7,451 bases of DNA from an uncultured Chthoniobacterales bacterium (lineage in GTDB: Bacteria; Verrucomicrobiota; Verrucomicrobiae; Chthoniobacterales; UBA10450), in contig CATPCN010000443.1 in NCBI GenBank assembly GCA_955652855.1, forward strand, positions 1 through 7,451. The letters run 5' to 3'. Below are positions 1 through 5,779 of the stretch, piece by piece. Below the pieces are notes generated by a model that saw only the letters and a program-made list of their open reading frames with translations, ran no database searches and had not been told where the DNA came from. Each line of letters starts with the position of its first letter. The stretch's first letter is position 1. The position numbers and the translations under genes were made by a program.

Positions 1-1233
1 GTCGCACCCGGTTCGCATTTTCCGATCCAAAATTTGCCATTCGGAATTTTTAGACCACGACAAGGCACAGCGCGCGTCGGGGTCGCGATCGGCGATCTCG
101 TTCTCGATCTTTTAATTCTCGAAGAGCTCGGCCACTTCCGATCGCCCGAGTTCAAAGATCGACATGTTTTTTCCGAGGGCTCGCTCAACGCGTTTCTCGC
201 GCTCGGCCGGCCGGTCTGGCGGGAAGCGCGCGCAGTGATTCAGGACTTGCTCTCATCCGATACGGCGACGTTGCGCGATGACGCGGAGTTGAGCGCTCGT
301 GTTTTTCACGCGCAAAAAGATGTCGCCATGCAGTTGCCCGCGCGCATCGGCGATTACACCGATTTTTATTCGTCGTATCATCACGCGCACAATGTCGGCA
401 CGATGTTGCGCGGCCCGGAAAACGCGCTCATGCCGAATTGGAAATGGCTGCCGGTCGCTTATCATGGCCGCGCCAGTTCGATCGTTCCGAGCGGTGTCGA
501 CGTGCGCCGACCTCATGGACAAACGAAACCGCCCGACGCGACGGTCCCGGCTTACGGTCCGAGCCGCAGTCTCGATTACGAACTCGAGATGGCGTTTCTG
601 ATTGGACCGCCAAATTCGTTAGGCGAACCGGTGCCGATCGATCGCGCGGTCGATCATATCTTCGGCTTCGTTTTGATGAACGATTGGAGCGCTCGCGACA
701 TTCAGACTTGGGAATATCAGCCGCTTGGTCCGTTCCTCGCGAAAAATTTCTGCACAAGCATTTCGCCGTGGGTGGTGACGCTGGAAGCGCTCGAACCGTT
801 TCGTAAGTCATTGCCACCACAGGATCCCGAGCCGCTGCCGTATTTGCGCGCGAAGAGCGATTTCACGTTCGACATAAAACTCGAAGCGCGCTTGCAAACA
901 GCCACGATGGATGCGCCGCAAGTCATCACGCGCACCAATTTCCAAAACCTTTACTGGAGTATTTCGCAACAGCTCGCGCATCACACGGTTGGCGGCTGCA
1001 ATCTTCAATCCGGCGATTTGCTGGCGAGCGGCACAATTAGCGGGCCAACCGAAGAATCGCGCGGTTGCATGCTGGAATTGACCTGGCGCGGTGCGAATCC
1101 TCTCAAACTGCCAAATGGCGAGACGCGCAAATGGCTCGAAGACGGCGACGCTCTCACGATCACTGGCTGGTGCGATGGCGACGGCTATCGCGTCGGCTTC
1201 GGTGAAGTGAGCGGGCGCGTGATCGCAGCCTGA
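1..1233 (+). CDS. fahA: Fumarylacetoacetase (fumarylacetoacetate hydrolase), 5'-partial
   Basis: This enzyme hydrolyses fumarylacetoacetate to fumarate and acetoacetate in the cytosol, the final step of tyrosine breakdown. The frame is open from base 1. The 11 residues before the TTG at 34 (VAPGSHFPIQN) match the conserved N-terminus of animal FAH (FPIHNLP), so TTG34 is an internal leucine and about five codons are missing at the window edge. Full length would be about 415 residues, close to the 419 of mammalian FAH. Residues matching the mouse active site are present: Asp126 (codon 361-363), Tyr128 (367), His133 (382), Glu199 and Glu201 (580 and 586), Asp233 in MNDWSARDIQ (682), Lys253 (742), and the C-terminal ASGTISGP and MLEL segments. 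These bind the divalent metal and carry out catalysis. The gene ends in TGA at 1231-1233 and converges on hflC. Its upstream neighbours are not visible. The assignment rests on near-continuous recalled similarity and is secure. Confidence 0.97.
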   Translation, partial: VAPGSHFPIQNLPFGIFRPRQGTARVGVAIGDLVLDLLILEELGHFRSPEFKDRHVFSEGSLNAFLALGRPVWREARAVIQDLLSSDTATLRDDAELSARVFHAQKDVAMQLPARIGDYTDFYSSYHHAHNVGTMLRGPENALMPNWKWLPVAYHGRASSIVPSGVDVRRPHGQTKPPDATVPAYGPSRSLDYELEMAFLIGPPNSLGEPVPIDRAVDHIFGFVLMNDWSARDIQTWEYQPLGPFLAKNFCTSISPWVVTLEALEPFRKSLPPQDPEPLPYLRAKSDFTFDIKLEARLQTATMDAPQVITRTNFQNLYWSISQQLAHHTVGGCNLQSGDLLASGTISGPTEESRGCMLELTWRGANPLKLPNGETRKWLEDGDALTITGWCDGDGYRVGFGEVSGRVIAA

Positions 1234-1251
1234 CTATGTCGATCTAACCGT

Positions 1252-1274
1252 ACGAGGCGCGCTCGTTTCGTTTC
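1252..1274 (+). terminator. Weak rho-independent terminator-like hairpin after fahA
   Basis: ACGAG (1252-1256) and CTCGT (1262-1266) form a 5-bp stem around GCGCG, followed by a broken T-rich run (TTTCGTTTC). It lies 19 bases after the fahA stop, in the 52-base gap before the convergent hflC stop. The stem is short and the T run is interrupted, so this is a tentative call. A second small inverted repeat, GTTTC/GAAAC (1270-1285), overlaps it. No convincing terminator is seen for hflC on the other strand. Confidence 0.3.
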
Positions 1275-1285
1275 AATGAGGAAAC

Positions 1286-2284
1286 TTAGCGCGCAGAAGG
1301 CGCGGCTTGAGGTTTTGCGCCGGCGCGTTTCAGCAAATTGAAAAGATCGCTCTCGGTGGAAAGGACGAGCGTCGCATCTTTCGTGAGCACTTTCCGATAG
1401 GTCTCCATGCTCTTGATGAAATTGTAGAAATCCGCGGCTTGCGGATTCTGCGTGTAAGCCTGCGCATAAATCTCAGTCGCTTTCGCGTCAGATTCGCCGC
1501 GGATCTGTTGTACCTGGCGGTAAGCGGTCGATTGAATTTCATTTAAGTCGCGTTCTTTCTGTCCGGCGATTCGGGCCGCTTCGCCTTCGCCTTCCGAACG
1601 AAATCGTTGGGCGATTTGCCGGCGCTCGCTGATCATTCGCTGGTAGATTCGATCGAGAACATCGGGATTGTAATTCACGCGCTTGAGCCGGAGGTCGAGC
1701 AGCTCAATGCCGAACTCGGACAATTTCTTTGCCGCTTTTGCTTTGATCTCGTCTTCGATTTTCAATCGCCCATAAACAATCGGCGGCAGAACGCCAATCG
1801 TGCCCAAGCCTGTCGGCACATTTTTTAGACCCTCGTCGCGTAGTGGCTGGCGATCTTTGTCCGTGCGCACGATCTCGATCAAATCATGTTTCGCCACGGC
1901 ATTGCGGGTTTCACTTCCGAGAATGTCTTCCAACCGCGATTGTGCGCTGCGTTCATCGTGCAGCCGTACGAAATAAGTCTTGGCATCGTCGATCCGCCAG
2001 CGGGCAAATGTAGCCACGTGAATATAAGTCTTGTCCCGCGTGGGAATGGCCACCGGTGCGCCGTCCCACTCGAGAAAACGTTTGTCGATCCGATTAACTG
2101 CTTGAATGAGCGGGAGCTTGAGGTGCAATCCCGGGTCCGTGATCGGTTCTCCGACTGGTTTTCCAAATTGGGTGACGATCACCTGCTCGGTTTGGTAAAC
2201 GGCGAAGAAACATCCAAGCAACGTGCGCAACAACAGCGCCGCGAGCACGATTAGGAAAAGAATGGTGCAACCGCGCTTGTTCAT
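1286..2284 (-). CDS. hflC: HflC, SPFH/band-7 membrane subunit of the FtsH modulator
   Basis: HflC pairs with HflK to form a large membrane assembly that encloses FtsH and modulates its proteolysis of membrane proteins. The 332-residue length is close to E. coli HflC (334). One N-terminal membrane segment covers residues 6-29. It is followed by a band-7 domain starting at TEQVIVTQFGKP and including DPGLHLKLPLIQ, the RYNP-like stretch KRVNYNPDVLDRIYQRM, and a long charged helix (SERRQIAQRFRSEGEGEAA) typical of the SPFH coiled coil. The C-terminal part (YNFIKSMETYRKVL, LVLSTESDLFNLL) matches the family's usual ending. The ATG at 2284 overlaps the hflK stop as ATGA, and GGAG at 2293-2290 sits 5 bases upstream, so start and translational coupling are both well supported. 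The TAA stop is at 1288-1286. Confidence 0.95.
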   Translation of the reverse strand: MNKRGCTILFLIVLAALLLRTLLGCFFAVYQTEQVIVTQFGKPVGEPITDPGLHLKLPLIQAVNRIDKRFLEWDGAPVAIPTRDKTYIHVATFARWRIDDAKTYFVRLHDERSAQSRLEDILGSETRNAVAKHDLIEIVRTDKDRQPLRDEGLKNVPTGLGTIGVLPPIVYGRLKIEDEIKAKAAKKLSEFGIELLDLRLKRVNYNPDVLDRIYQRMISERRQIAQRFRSEGEGEAARIAGQKERDLNEIQSTAYRQVQQIRGESDAKATEIYAQAYTQNPQAADFYNFIKSMETYRKVLTKDATLVLSTESDLFNLLKRAGAKPQAAPSAR

Positions 2285-3258
2285 TTTTTCTCCGCGGATT
2301 TTCCGAGCGGCAAGATCGGCAACATATTTCGCATCGAATCGTCGATGATGATTTTCTCGCCCATGGCGGGAAGGACGTCGCCCATCGTTTCGAGATAAAG
2401 TCGCGTGCGCGTAATTTCCGGCGCCTTCATGTACTGGAGAAGAATGGCATTAAAGGATGCGACGTCGCCCTGCGCTTCGTTCACGCGCTTGAACCGATAG
2501 CCCTCGGCCGCGCGAATCGCTTGATCGGCCTGGCCTCTCGCTCGCGGCACCGCTTCGTTGTAATCGCCGTTCGCGATGTTGATTGCATTTTCTCGATCTT
2601 GTTGCGCCCGGTTCACTTCGTTGAACGATGCCTGAACTTCGGCCGGCGGATTCACATTCTTCAGTTGCACTTGATCGACGCGCACTCCGAGCGTGTAACG
2701 CTTGGCCAGCTCTTGCATCCGCGCCAAGGCCGCGATCTCTATGTCTTGCCGGCCGATTGTGATGACTTCGTCGACCGTGCGATCGCCGATTACTTCACGC
2801 ATGGCCGCTTCCGATAAATCGCGCAAGGTCTGGCCGGGATTGCGCACATCGAAGAGATACTGCTTGGGATCGTCGATGCGATATTGCACGACCCATTCGA
2901 CGAGAGCGGCGTTGAGATCGCCGGTGACCATCGATTTCTCTTCATTCTGATCTTGCCCCGGTTGATAATTGTTTGTGTAACCCGGCGTATAAAATCCGAA
3001 CTCAAGTTTCAACTGACGCCGCGTCGGCAGGACAGAGACTTGATCGATTCCGAAAGGAAGTTTGAAGTGCAGGCCGGGCTCGACGGTTTTCAAAAACTTG
3101 CCGAAGCGCAGGACCACGCCTTCCGATTCCGCTTGCACCGTGTAGCACGCGGTCCACGCCAGAATCACCAGCAAAATCGCAACGACGAAACCGGCGATGG
3201 GCCGCGTGGGAAAACGCGGCATGCGAAAATTGTAAATGGCGGGCGGTTGGTTATCCAT
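2281..3258 (-). CDS. hflK: HflK, SPFH/band-7 membrane subunit of the FtsH modulator
   Basis: HflK is the partner of HflC in the FtsH-modulating membrane complex. With the chosen ATG at 3258 the protein has 325 residues. One membrane segment lies at about 20-41, and the band-7 domain begins at SEGVVLRFGKF (45-55) and PGLHFKLPFG (61-70). The signature MVTGDLNAALVEWVVQYRI (110-128) is the equivalent of the E. coli MLTSD...VQYRV segment. A charged coiled-coil region covers about 205-262, and the tail ends LPILPLGK as in other HflK proteins. The frame is open back to 3510, but residues coded by 3259-3510 do not resemble HflK and overlap the upstream gene, so they were trimmed. No strong Shine-Dalgarno is seen before 3258; an ATG at 3222 is an alternative start. 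The protein lacks the long Gly/Pro-rich N-terminal stretch of E. coli HflK (419 residues). A 104-base gap separates it from the upstream gene. Confidence 0.93.
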   Translation of the reverse strand: MDNQPPAIYNFRMPRFPTRPIAGFVVAILLVILAWTACYTVQAESEGVVLRFGKFLKTVEPGLHFKLPFGIDQVSVLPTRRQLKLEFGFYTPGYTNNYQPGQDQNEEKSMVTGDLNAALVEWVVQYRIDDPKQYLFDVRNPGQTLRDLSEAAMREVIGDRTVDEVITIGRQDIEIAALARMQELAKRYTLGVRVDQVQLKNVNPPAEVQASFNEVNRAQQDRENAINIANGDYNEAVPRARGQADQAIRAAEGYRFKRVNEAQGDVASFNAILLQYMKAPEITRTRLYLETMGDVLPAMGEKIIIDDSMRNMLPILPLGKSAEKK

Positions 3259-3331
3259 GCTGGCTCGGGCCGGCCCATCGCGATCGCGGCCATTCCAATT
3301 GCAGGGTAAACAAGTGAGTGCCCGCCGGGAA

Positions 3332-3347
3332 GACGAAACTTTTCGTC
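3332..3347 (-). other. Small hairpin in the gap upstream of hflK
   Basis: GACGAA (3332-3337) and TTCGTC (3342-3347) form a perfect 6-bp stem around a 4-base loop. It lies 15 bases after the methyltransferase stop and 74 bases before the hflK ATG. No T run follows on either strand, so it does not look like a terminator. An mRNA-processing or stability role is possible but is only inference. I see no convincing promoter in the rest of this 104-base gap. Confidence 0.3.
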
Positions 3348-3362
3348 CGTCGAACACTGGCT

Positions 3363-4124
3363 TTACTTTCGACGAGCAGAAAACAATCTCGCGATCTTGG
3401 AAGCCGCGATTACCACAGCGCGTGCCATGATCACGCGGAATAACAAAACCGAATAGGGCGCGGGCAAACCGGCGGGCAAACAAACAAACGGCGCGGCCGA
3501 ATGCTTCCATTCCCGTCTATGTGTCGGATCGATTTCCGAATCGAGAGCGCTGAAACGCGCCGCGAATGCGGGATCGTCACTGAAAAAAGCGTTTGGCCAA
3601 TAACGCTCGACGAACTTTCGCGCCGGTTCACCCTGAAAAAAATCGTGAATGAAAACGGCACACGGTTTTTCGGTGCGCAACAACTGCAGAGCCAGTTTGA
3701 GCGCGCGAAATTCTTTTGGCCCGTCAATCAAAACAGCGTCGCCGCTTTGCAGTCGCGGCGGGAGGATGTCGCGCGAATCGCCGTAAAGAAGATCGACATT
3801 CGCGTACGGCTTGAGCTTCGCTTCGGCGATCGCCGCATGCTTTGATGTCCGATCAAATTCCACGCTGACGATGTGCGCTCCGGGAAAGCAACGCACCAGC
3901 GCGAGCGTACTCTCGCCCCGCATTCGGCCCGACTCCAGGATTTGTTTCGGAGCGAACAGGCGCACCGCCGCGAAAAAGAAAAACATTCCGCTCGCGCCGA
4001 TGCCTTTGAATTCCATCTCGCGTGGCATGTCCGCGATGGCACGACGATACTCCGGCAACAATTGTTCAGCGCGGCGCAAGATTGCCTCGATGCTGAGTGT
4101 TTGTTCTTCGTCACTTTCGCGCAT
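3363..4124 (-). CDS. Class I SAM-methyltransferase-like protein, small
   Basis: The substrate is unknown. From the ATG at 4124 the protein has 253 residues. It shows a Rossmann methyltransferase pattern: a motif-I-like ILESGRMRGEST (62-73), an acidic strand end VEFD (88-91) where SAM ribose would bind, LLYGDSRDILP (112-122), VLIDGPKEF (141-149) and FIHDFF (158-163). Motif I is ESGRMRGES rather than the usual E/DxGxGxG, as in Methyltransf_24-type or cephalosporin-hydroxylase-like proteins. The C-terminus (about 223-253) is hydrophobic and basic (SVLLFRVIMARAVVIAASK) and may lie on the membrane. An in-frame TTG at 4136 is an alternative start with only a weak AGGCG upstream; neither start has a strong ribosome site. 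The gene lies 33 bases after the preceding methyltransferase gene and is probably in the same transcript. Confidence 0.72.
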   Translation of the reverse strand: MRESDEEQTLSIEAILRRAEQLLPEYRRAIADMPREMEFKGIGASGMFFFFAAVRLFAPKQILESGRMRGESTLALVRCFPGAHIVSVEFDRTSKHAAIAEAKLKPYANVDLLYGDSRDILPPRLQSGDAVLIDGPKEFRALKLALQLLRTEKPCAVFIHDFFQGEPARKFVERYWPNAFFSDDPAFAARFSALDSEIDPTHRREWKHSAAPFVCLPAGLPAPYSVLLFRVIMARAVVIAASKIARLFSARRK

Positions 4125-4157
4125 TTTTTTGATCAACGGTGGCTTCGCCTGCTGAAT

Positions 4158-5441
4158 CTAGGCGGAAGGGAAAGCGCGATATTCGCTCAAGTCGAGAGCG
4201 TATTCTCTTAGCAGAAGTTTCTCGTCCACCTCGGGAAGTTGAAAGGGAGCTAGTAGTCCAACTTGCGCTTGACGTCGGATTTCAGGTATTGCGGATTCTT
4301 GAATTAACCTTGCGTATTCTTTTTCAACCAGGCTTCTCGCGCCTTCAAGATCATAAGCTTGAGCCAGTCGCAACATCGACATTTCCCGGATACCGATCTT
4401 GTAATGCAAAAATTGCAACGCTCGATCCAGCTCGCAAAGAATCTTAAACTTTTCGATCGCCGCGCTTGTCTGCGACAGGCGAAGATCTAAACAAGCGTTC
4501 AAGTAAGACAGGGTGTGAGCAGTCACCTCGTCATGATGGTGAGTGCCAAGCCATTCCAAAATTCGGCGCGCCTCCTTCGGCCCGCCCTTGGCGCCGCCTC
4601 CAGTTTCTCGAGTTCTCTCGCGTAGCGAAAACTCCTGATTGAAATCTTCGACAGATTTCTTGACGAAGAAACGGGCCAATCGCCGTGGACCAATGTCCCA
4701 GAATCTTGTGAAAATTGTGTTGAGCTTGCTCCGACGTCGTTTTGGACGCGGAAGCATTTCGGGGCGACGCGACGCTCGAAAATCAGGATTCATCGCGCCC
4801 AACCAAGCGCTGACATACTGCACGTAAGCCATCAAAGATCCATCGGAGAGCGGAAAATCGCTGATGAAAGGAAAAAGACTTCGCTTCTTCTTAAGGAAAC
4901 TCGTCCCGCCCGCTTCGGTGACAAGATCGTATGCCCCCGTCCGAAGAGCTGCTTGCAGTTGCAAATTTGGGCCCAACAAAAAACCTCCAGTGTCATCGAG
5001 CGCGACGATTCCGCCGGGAATTACCATGGCGTCCCAAACCATAAGGTCAGCGTAACCGTGTGCCTTCCCGTGATGCGCGTCGATGTAAAGAAAGGAGATT
5101 GGTTGCGTCCACATTTCCGCTGCGTCCAGGCTCGCCTTCTCCAAACACTCAACGAGTTCCGACACGCCGAAGTCGGCGAGATTATCTCTGAAATCAGATT
5201 GAAAATGAATGTCGATGGCGAACAGACGGGCGTTTTCGTTTTTGCTGTCCTTCAAACCGCGCGCAATGCAGACCGTCGATTTTCCGGCAAAGCTGCCAAT
5301 TTCCACCGCAACGCCTTCGGGATTCGCTTGTGAGGCAAAGCCGTAAAGAAGCTCTGCTGCCGATGGTAACAGACGTCCGCGAATCTCGTCCCACAATGGG
5401 GTTTCGTTTGCGCTGAGAAAAGTTAGTCGCGGTCGATCCAT
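4158..5441 (-). CDS. SAM-methyltransferase-like domain fused to a C-terminal helical domain
   Basis: The specific reaction is unknown. The 427-residue protein begins with a class I methyltransferase fold: VAVEIGSFAGKST (44-56, motif I), LFAIDIHF (73-80, with Asp77 as the likely ribose contact), FLYIDAHHGKAHGYADLMVW (117-136) and GGIVALDDTGG (143-153). The DAHH and DD residues recall Methyltransf_24/TylF-type enzymes, some of which bind a metal there. A basic linker, RPKRRRSK (232-239), leads into an alpha-helical region (about 285-400) with a TPR-like look. I chose the ATG at 5441 because GAGGTG (5455-5450) sits 8 bases upstream and a promoter ends at 5464. The frame is open to a TTG at 5492 and has an ATG at 5465, both inside that promoter. 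It is the first gene of the leftward cluster that includes hflKC. Confidence 0.75.
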   Translation of the reverse strand: MDRPRLTFLSANETPLWDEIRGRLLPSAAELLYGFASQANPEGVAVEIGSFAGKSTVCIARGLKDSKNENARLFAIDIHFQSDFRDNLADFGVSELVECLEKASLDAAEMWTQPISFLYIDAHHGKAHGYADLMVWDAMVIPGGIVALDDTGGFLLGPNLQLQAALRTGAYDLVTEAGGTSFLKKKRSLFPFISDFPLSDGSLMAYVQYVSAWLGAMNPDFRASRRPEMLPRPKRRRSKLNTIFTRFWDIGPRRLARFFVKKSVEDFNQEFSLRERTRETGGGAKGGPKEARRILEWLGTHHHDEVTAHTLSYLNACLDLRLSQTSAAIEKFKILCELDRALQFLHYKIGIREMSMLRLAQAYDLEGARSLVEKEYARLIQESAIPEIRRQAQVGLLAPFQLPEVDEKLLLREYALDLSEYRAFPSA

Positions 5442-5449
5442 TTCGCTGA

Positions 5450-5455
5450 CACCTC
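5450..5455 (-). promoter_or_regulatory. Ribosome binding site that decides the 5441 start
   Basis: GAGGTG on the minus strand lies 8 bases before the ATG at 5441. It is the only clear Shine-Dalgarno near the candidate starts 5492, 5465 and 5441, and so selects the 427-residue product. Confidence 0.6.
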
Positions 5456-5463
5456 GTTGTCTC

Positions 5464-5492
5464 ATTAACACCAGCCGATTCTTAATCGTCAA
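5464..5492 (-). promoter_or_regulatory. Sigma70-type promoter for the methyltransferase-hflKC cluster
   Basis: On the minus strand TTGACG (5492-5487, 5 of 6 to consensus) is followed by a 17-base spacer and GTTAAT (5469-5464, 4 of 6). Transcription would start near 5457, just before the GAGGTG ribosome site at 5455-5450, so the leader would be short. The TTG start at 5492 of the longest open frame is the -35 box itself, which argues for the shorter protein. Confidence 0.5.
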
Positions 5493-5513
5493 GCGGCGCG
5501 GACTGCATTCGCA

Positions 5514-5543
5514 TTGGTCATCCGCAATTCGGCGTGATTTATT
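5514..5543 (+). promoter_or_regulatory. Upstream copy of the tRNA promoter (P1)
   Basis: TTGGTC (5514-5519), an 18-base spacer ending in TGA, and TTTATT (5538-5543) form an extended -10 type promoter. It has the same layout as the promoter directly before the intact tRNA: TTGGTCA, TTCG and GTGATTTA occur at identical relative positions. It would start transcripts near 5550, a few bases before the damaged tRNA copy at 5554. Confidence 0.4.
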
Positions 5544-5551
5544 AAGCGCGC

Positions 5552-5571
5552 ACGGGCCTGTAGCTCAGCGG
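5552..5571 (+). repeat. 20-base direct repeat, copy 1 (tRNA 5' end)
   Basis: Identical to 5663-5682, with an offset of 111 bases. It covers two bases of leader plus the tRNA acceptor 5' strand and D-arm. Confidence 0.9.
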
Positions 5572-5645
5572 CCTGCTCGCGAAGAATTTCGGAGTTAGAG
5601 CAGCCCCGAACGCTTTCGGGGTTGGTCACGAAGGGTTCGCTGTGA
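5554..5645 (+). pseudogene. Damaged tRNA copy (5' part intact, D-loop insertion, altered remainder)
   Basis: The first 18 bases (5554-5571) are identical to the acceptor 5' strand and D-arm of the intact tRNA at 5665. About 23 extra bases then interrupt the D-loop, after which TTAGAGCA resumes. The anticodon arm is replaced by a hairpin, CCCCGAA-CGCT-TTCGGGG (5604-5621). The variable-loop sequence TTGGTC follows at 5622-5627 and a T-loop-like GGTTCG at 5634-5639. No 3' acceptor strand (CGGGCCC) is present, so it cannot fold as a normal tRNA. I read it as a decayed or rearranged duplicate. A functional tRNA-like RNA or repeat element cannot be excluded from sequence alone. Confidence 0.55.
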
Positions 5646-5651
5646 TTTAGT
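5622..5651 (+). promoter_or_regulatory. Extended -10 promoter for the tRNA (P2)
   Basis: TTGGTC (5622-5627), an 18-base spacer ending in the TGN element TGA (5643-5645), and TTTAGT (5646-5651). The predicted start near 5658 gives a leader of about seven bases before the tRNA at 5665. The boxes are not strong matches, but the same arrangement is kept in the upstream copy. Note that TTGGTC is also a tRNA variable-loop sequence, so the -35 match may be a relic of the damaged tRNA. Confidence 0.4.
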
Positions 5652-5662
5652 ACGCTTTGTAA

Positions 5663-5737
<75 letters not shown>

Positions 5738-5738
5738 T

Positions 5739-5766
5739 TTCAGAGTTCAGATTTCAGAGGTCAGAA
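5739..5766 (+). repeat. Four tandem heptamers (TTCAGAG type)
   Basis: TTCAGAG, TTCAGAT, TTCAGAG and GTCAGAA follow each other without gaps directly after the tRNA. Each of the last three differs from the first by at most two bases. The array fills most of the 42-base space between the tRNA and the next gene. It resembles the short tandemly repeated heptamers described in some cyanobacteria and other bacteria. No function can be read from it. Confidence 0.75.
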
Positions 5767-5779
5767 TAATTGGGAATTG

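Noticed and set aside
34..36. TTG at 34 as the start of fumarylacetoacetase
   Set aside because: The 11 upstream in-frame codons match the conserved FAH N-terminus, so the gene begins outside the window.
1270..1285. GTTTC/GAAAC inverted repeat as a terminator for hflC
   Set aside because: The stem is AT-rich and short, and no T run follows on the minus strand.
3259..3510. An 84-residue N-terminal extension on HflK, from the open frame to 3510
   Set aside because: It overlaps the 3' end of the methyltransferase gene, does not resemble HflK N-termini, and is rich in Arg/Cys as expected of out-of-frame translation.
4953..5333. A 126-residue plus-strand open frame
   Set aside because: It lies wholly antisense to a well-supported methyltransferase domain and has no ribosome site or recognisable motif.
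5442..5492. Extension of the first methyltransferase to TTG 5492 or ATG 5465
   Set aside because: These codons lie within the predicted -35 and -10 boxes, while ATG 5441 has a clear GAGGTG ribosome site.
5739..5766. CRISPR-type repeats
   Set aside because: Units are only 7 bases, directly adjacent, with no spacers and no cas genes.
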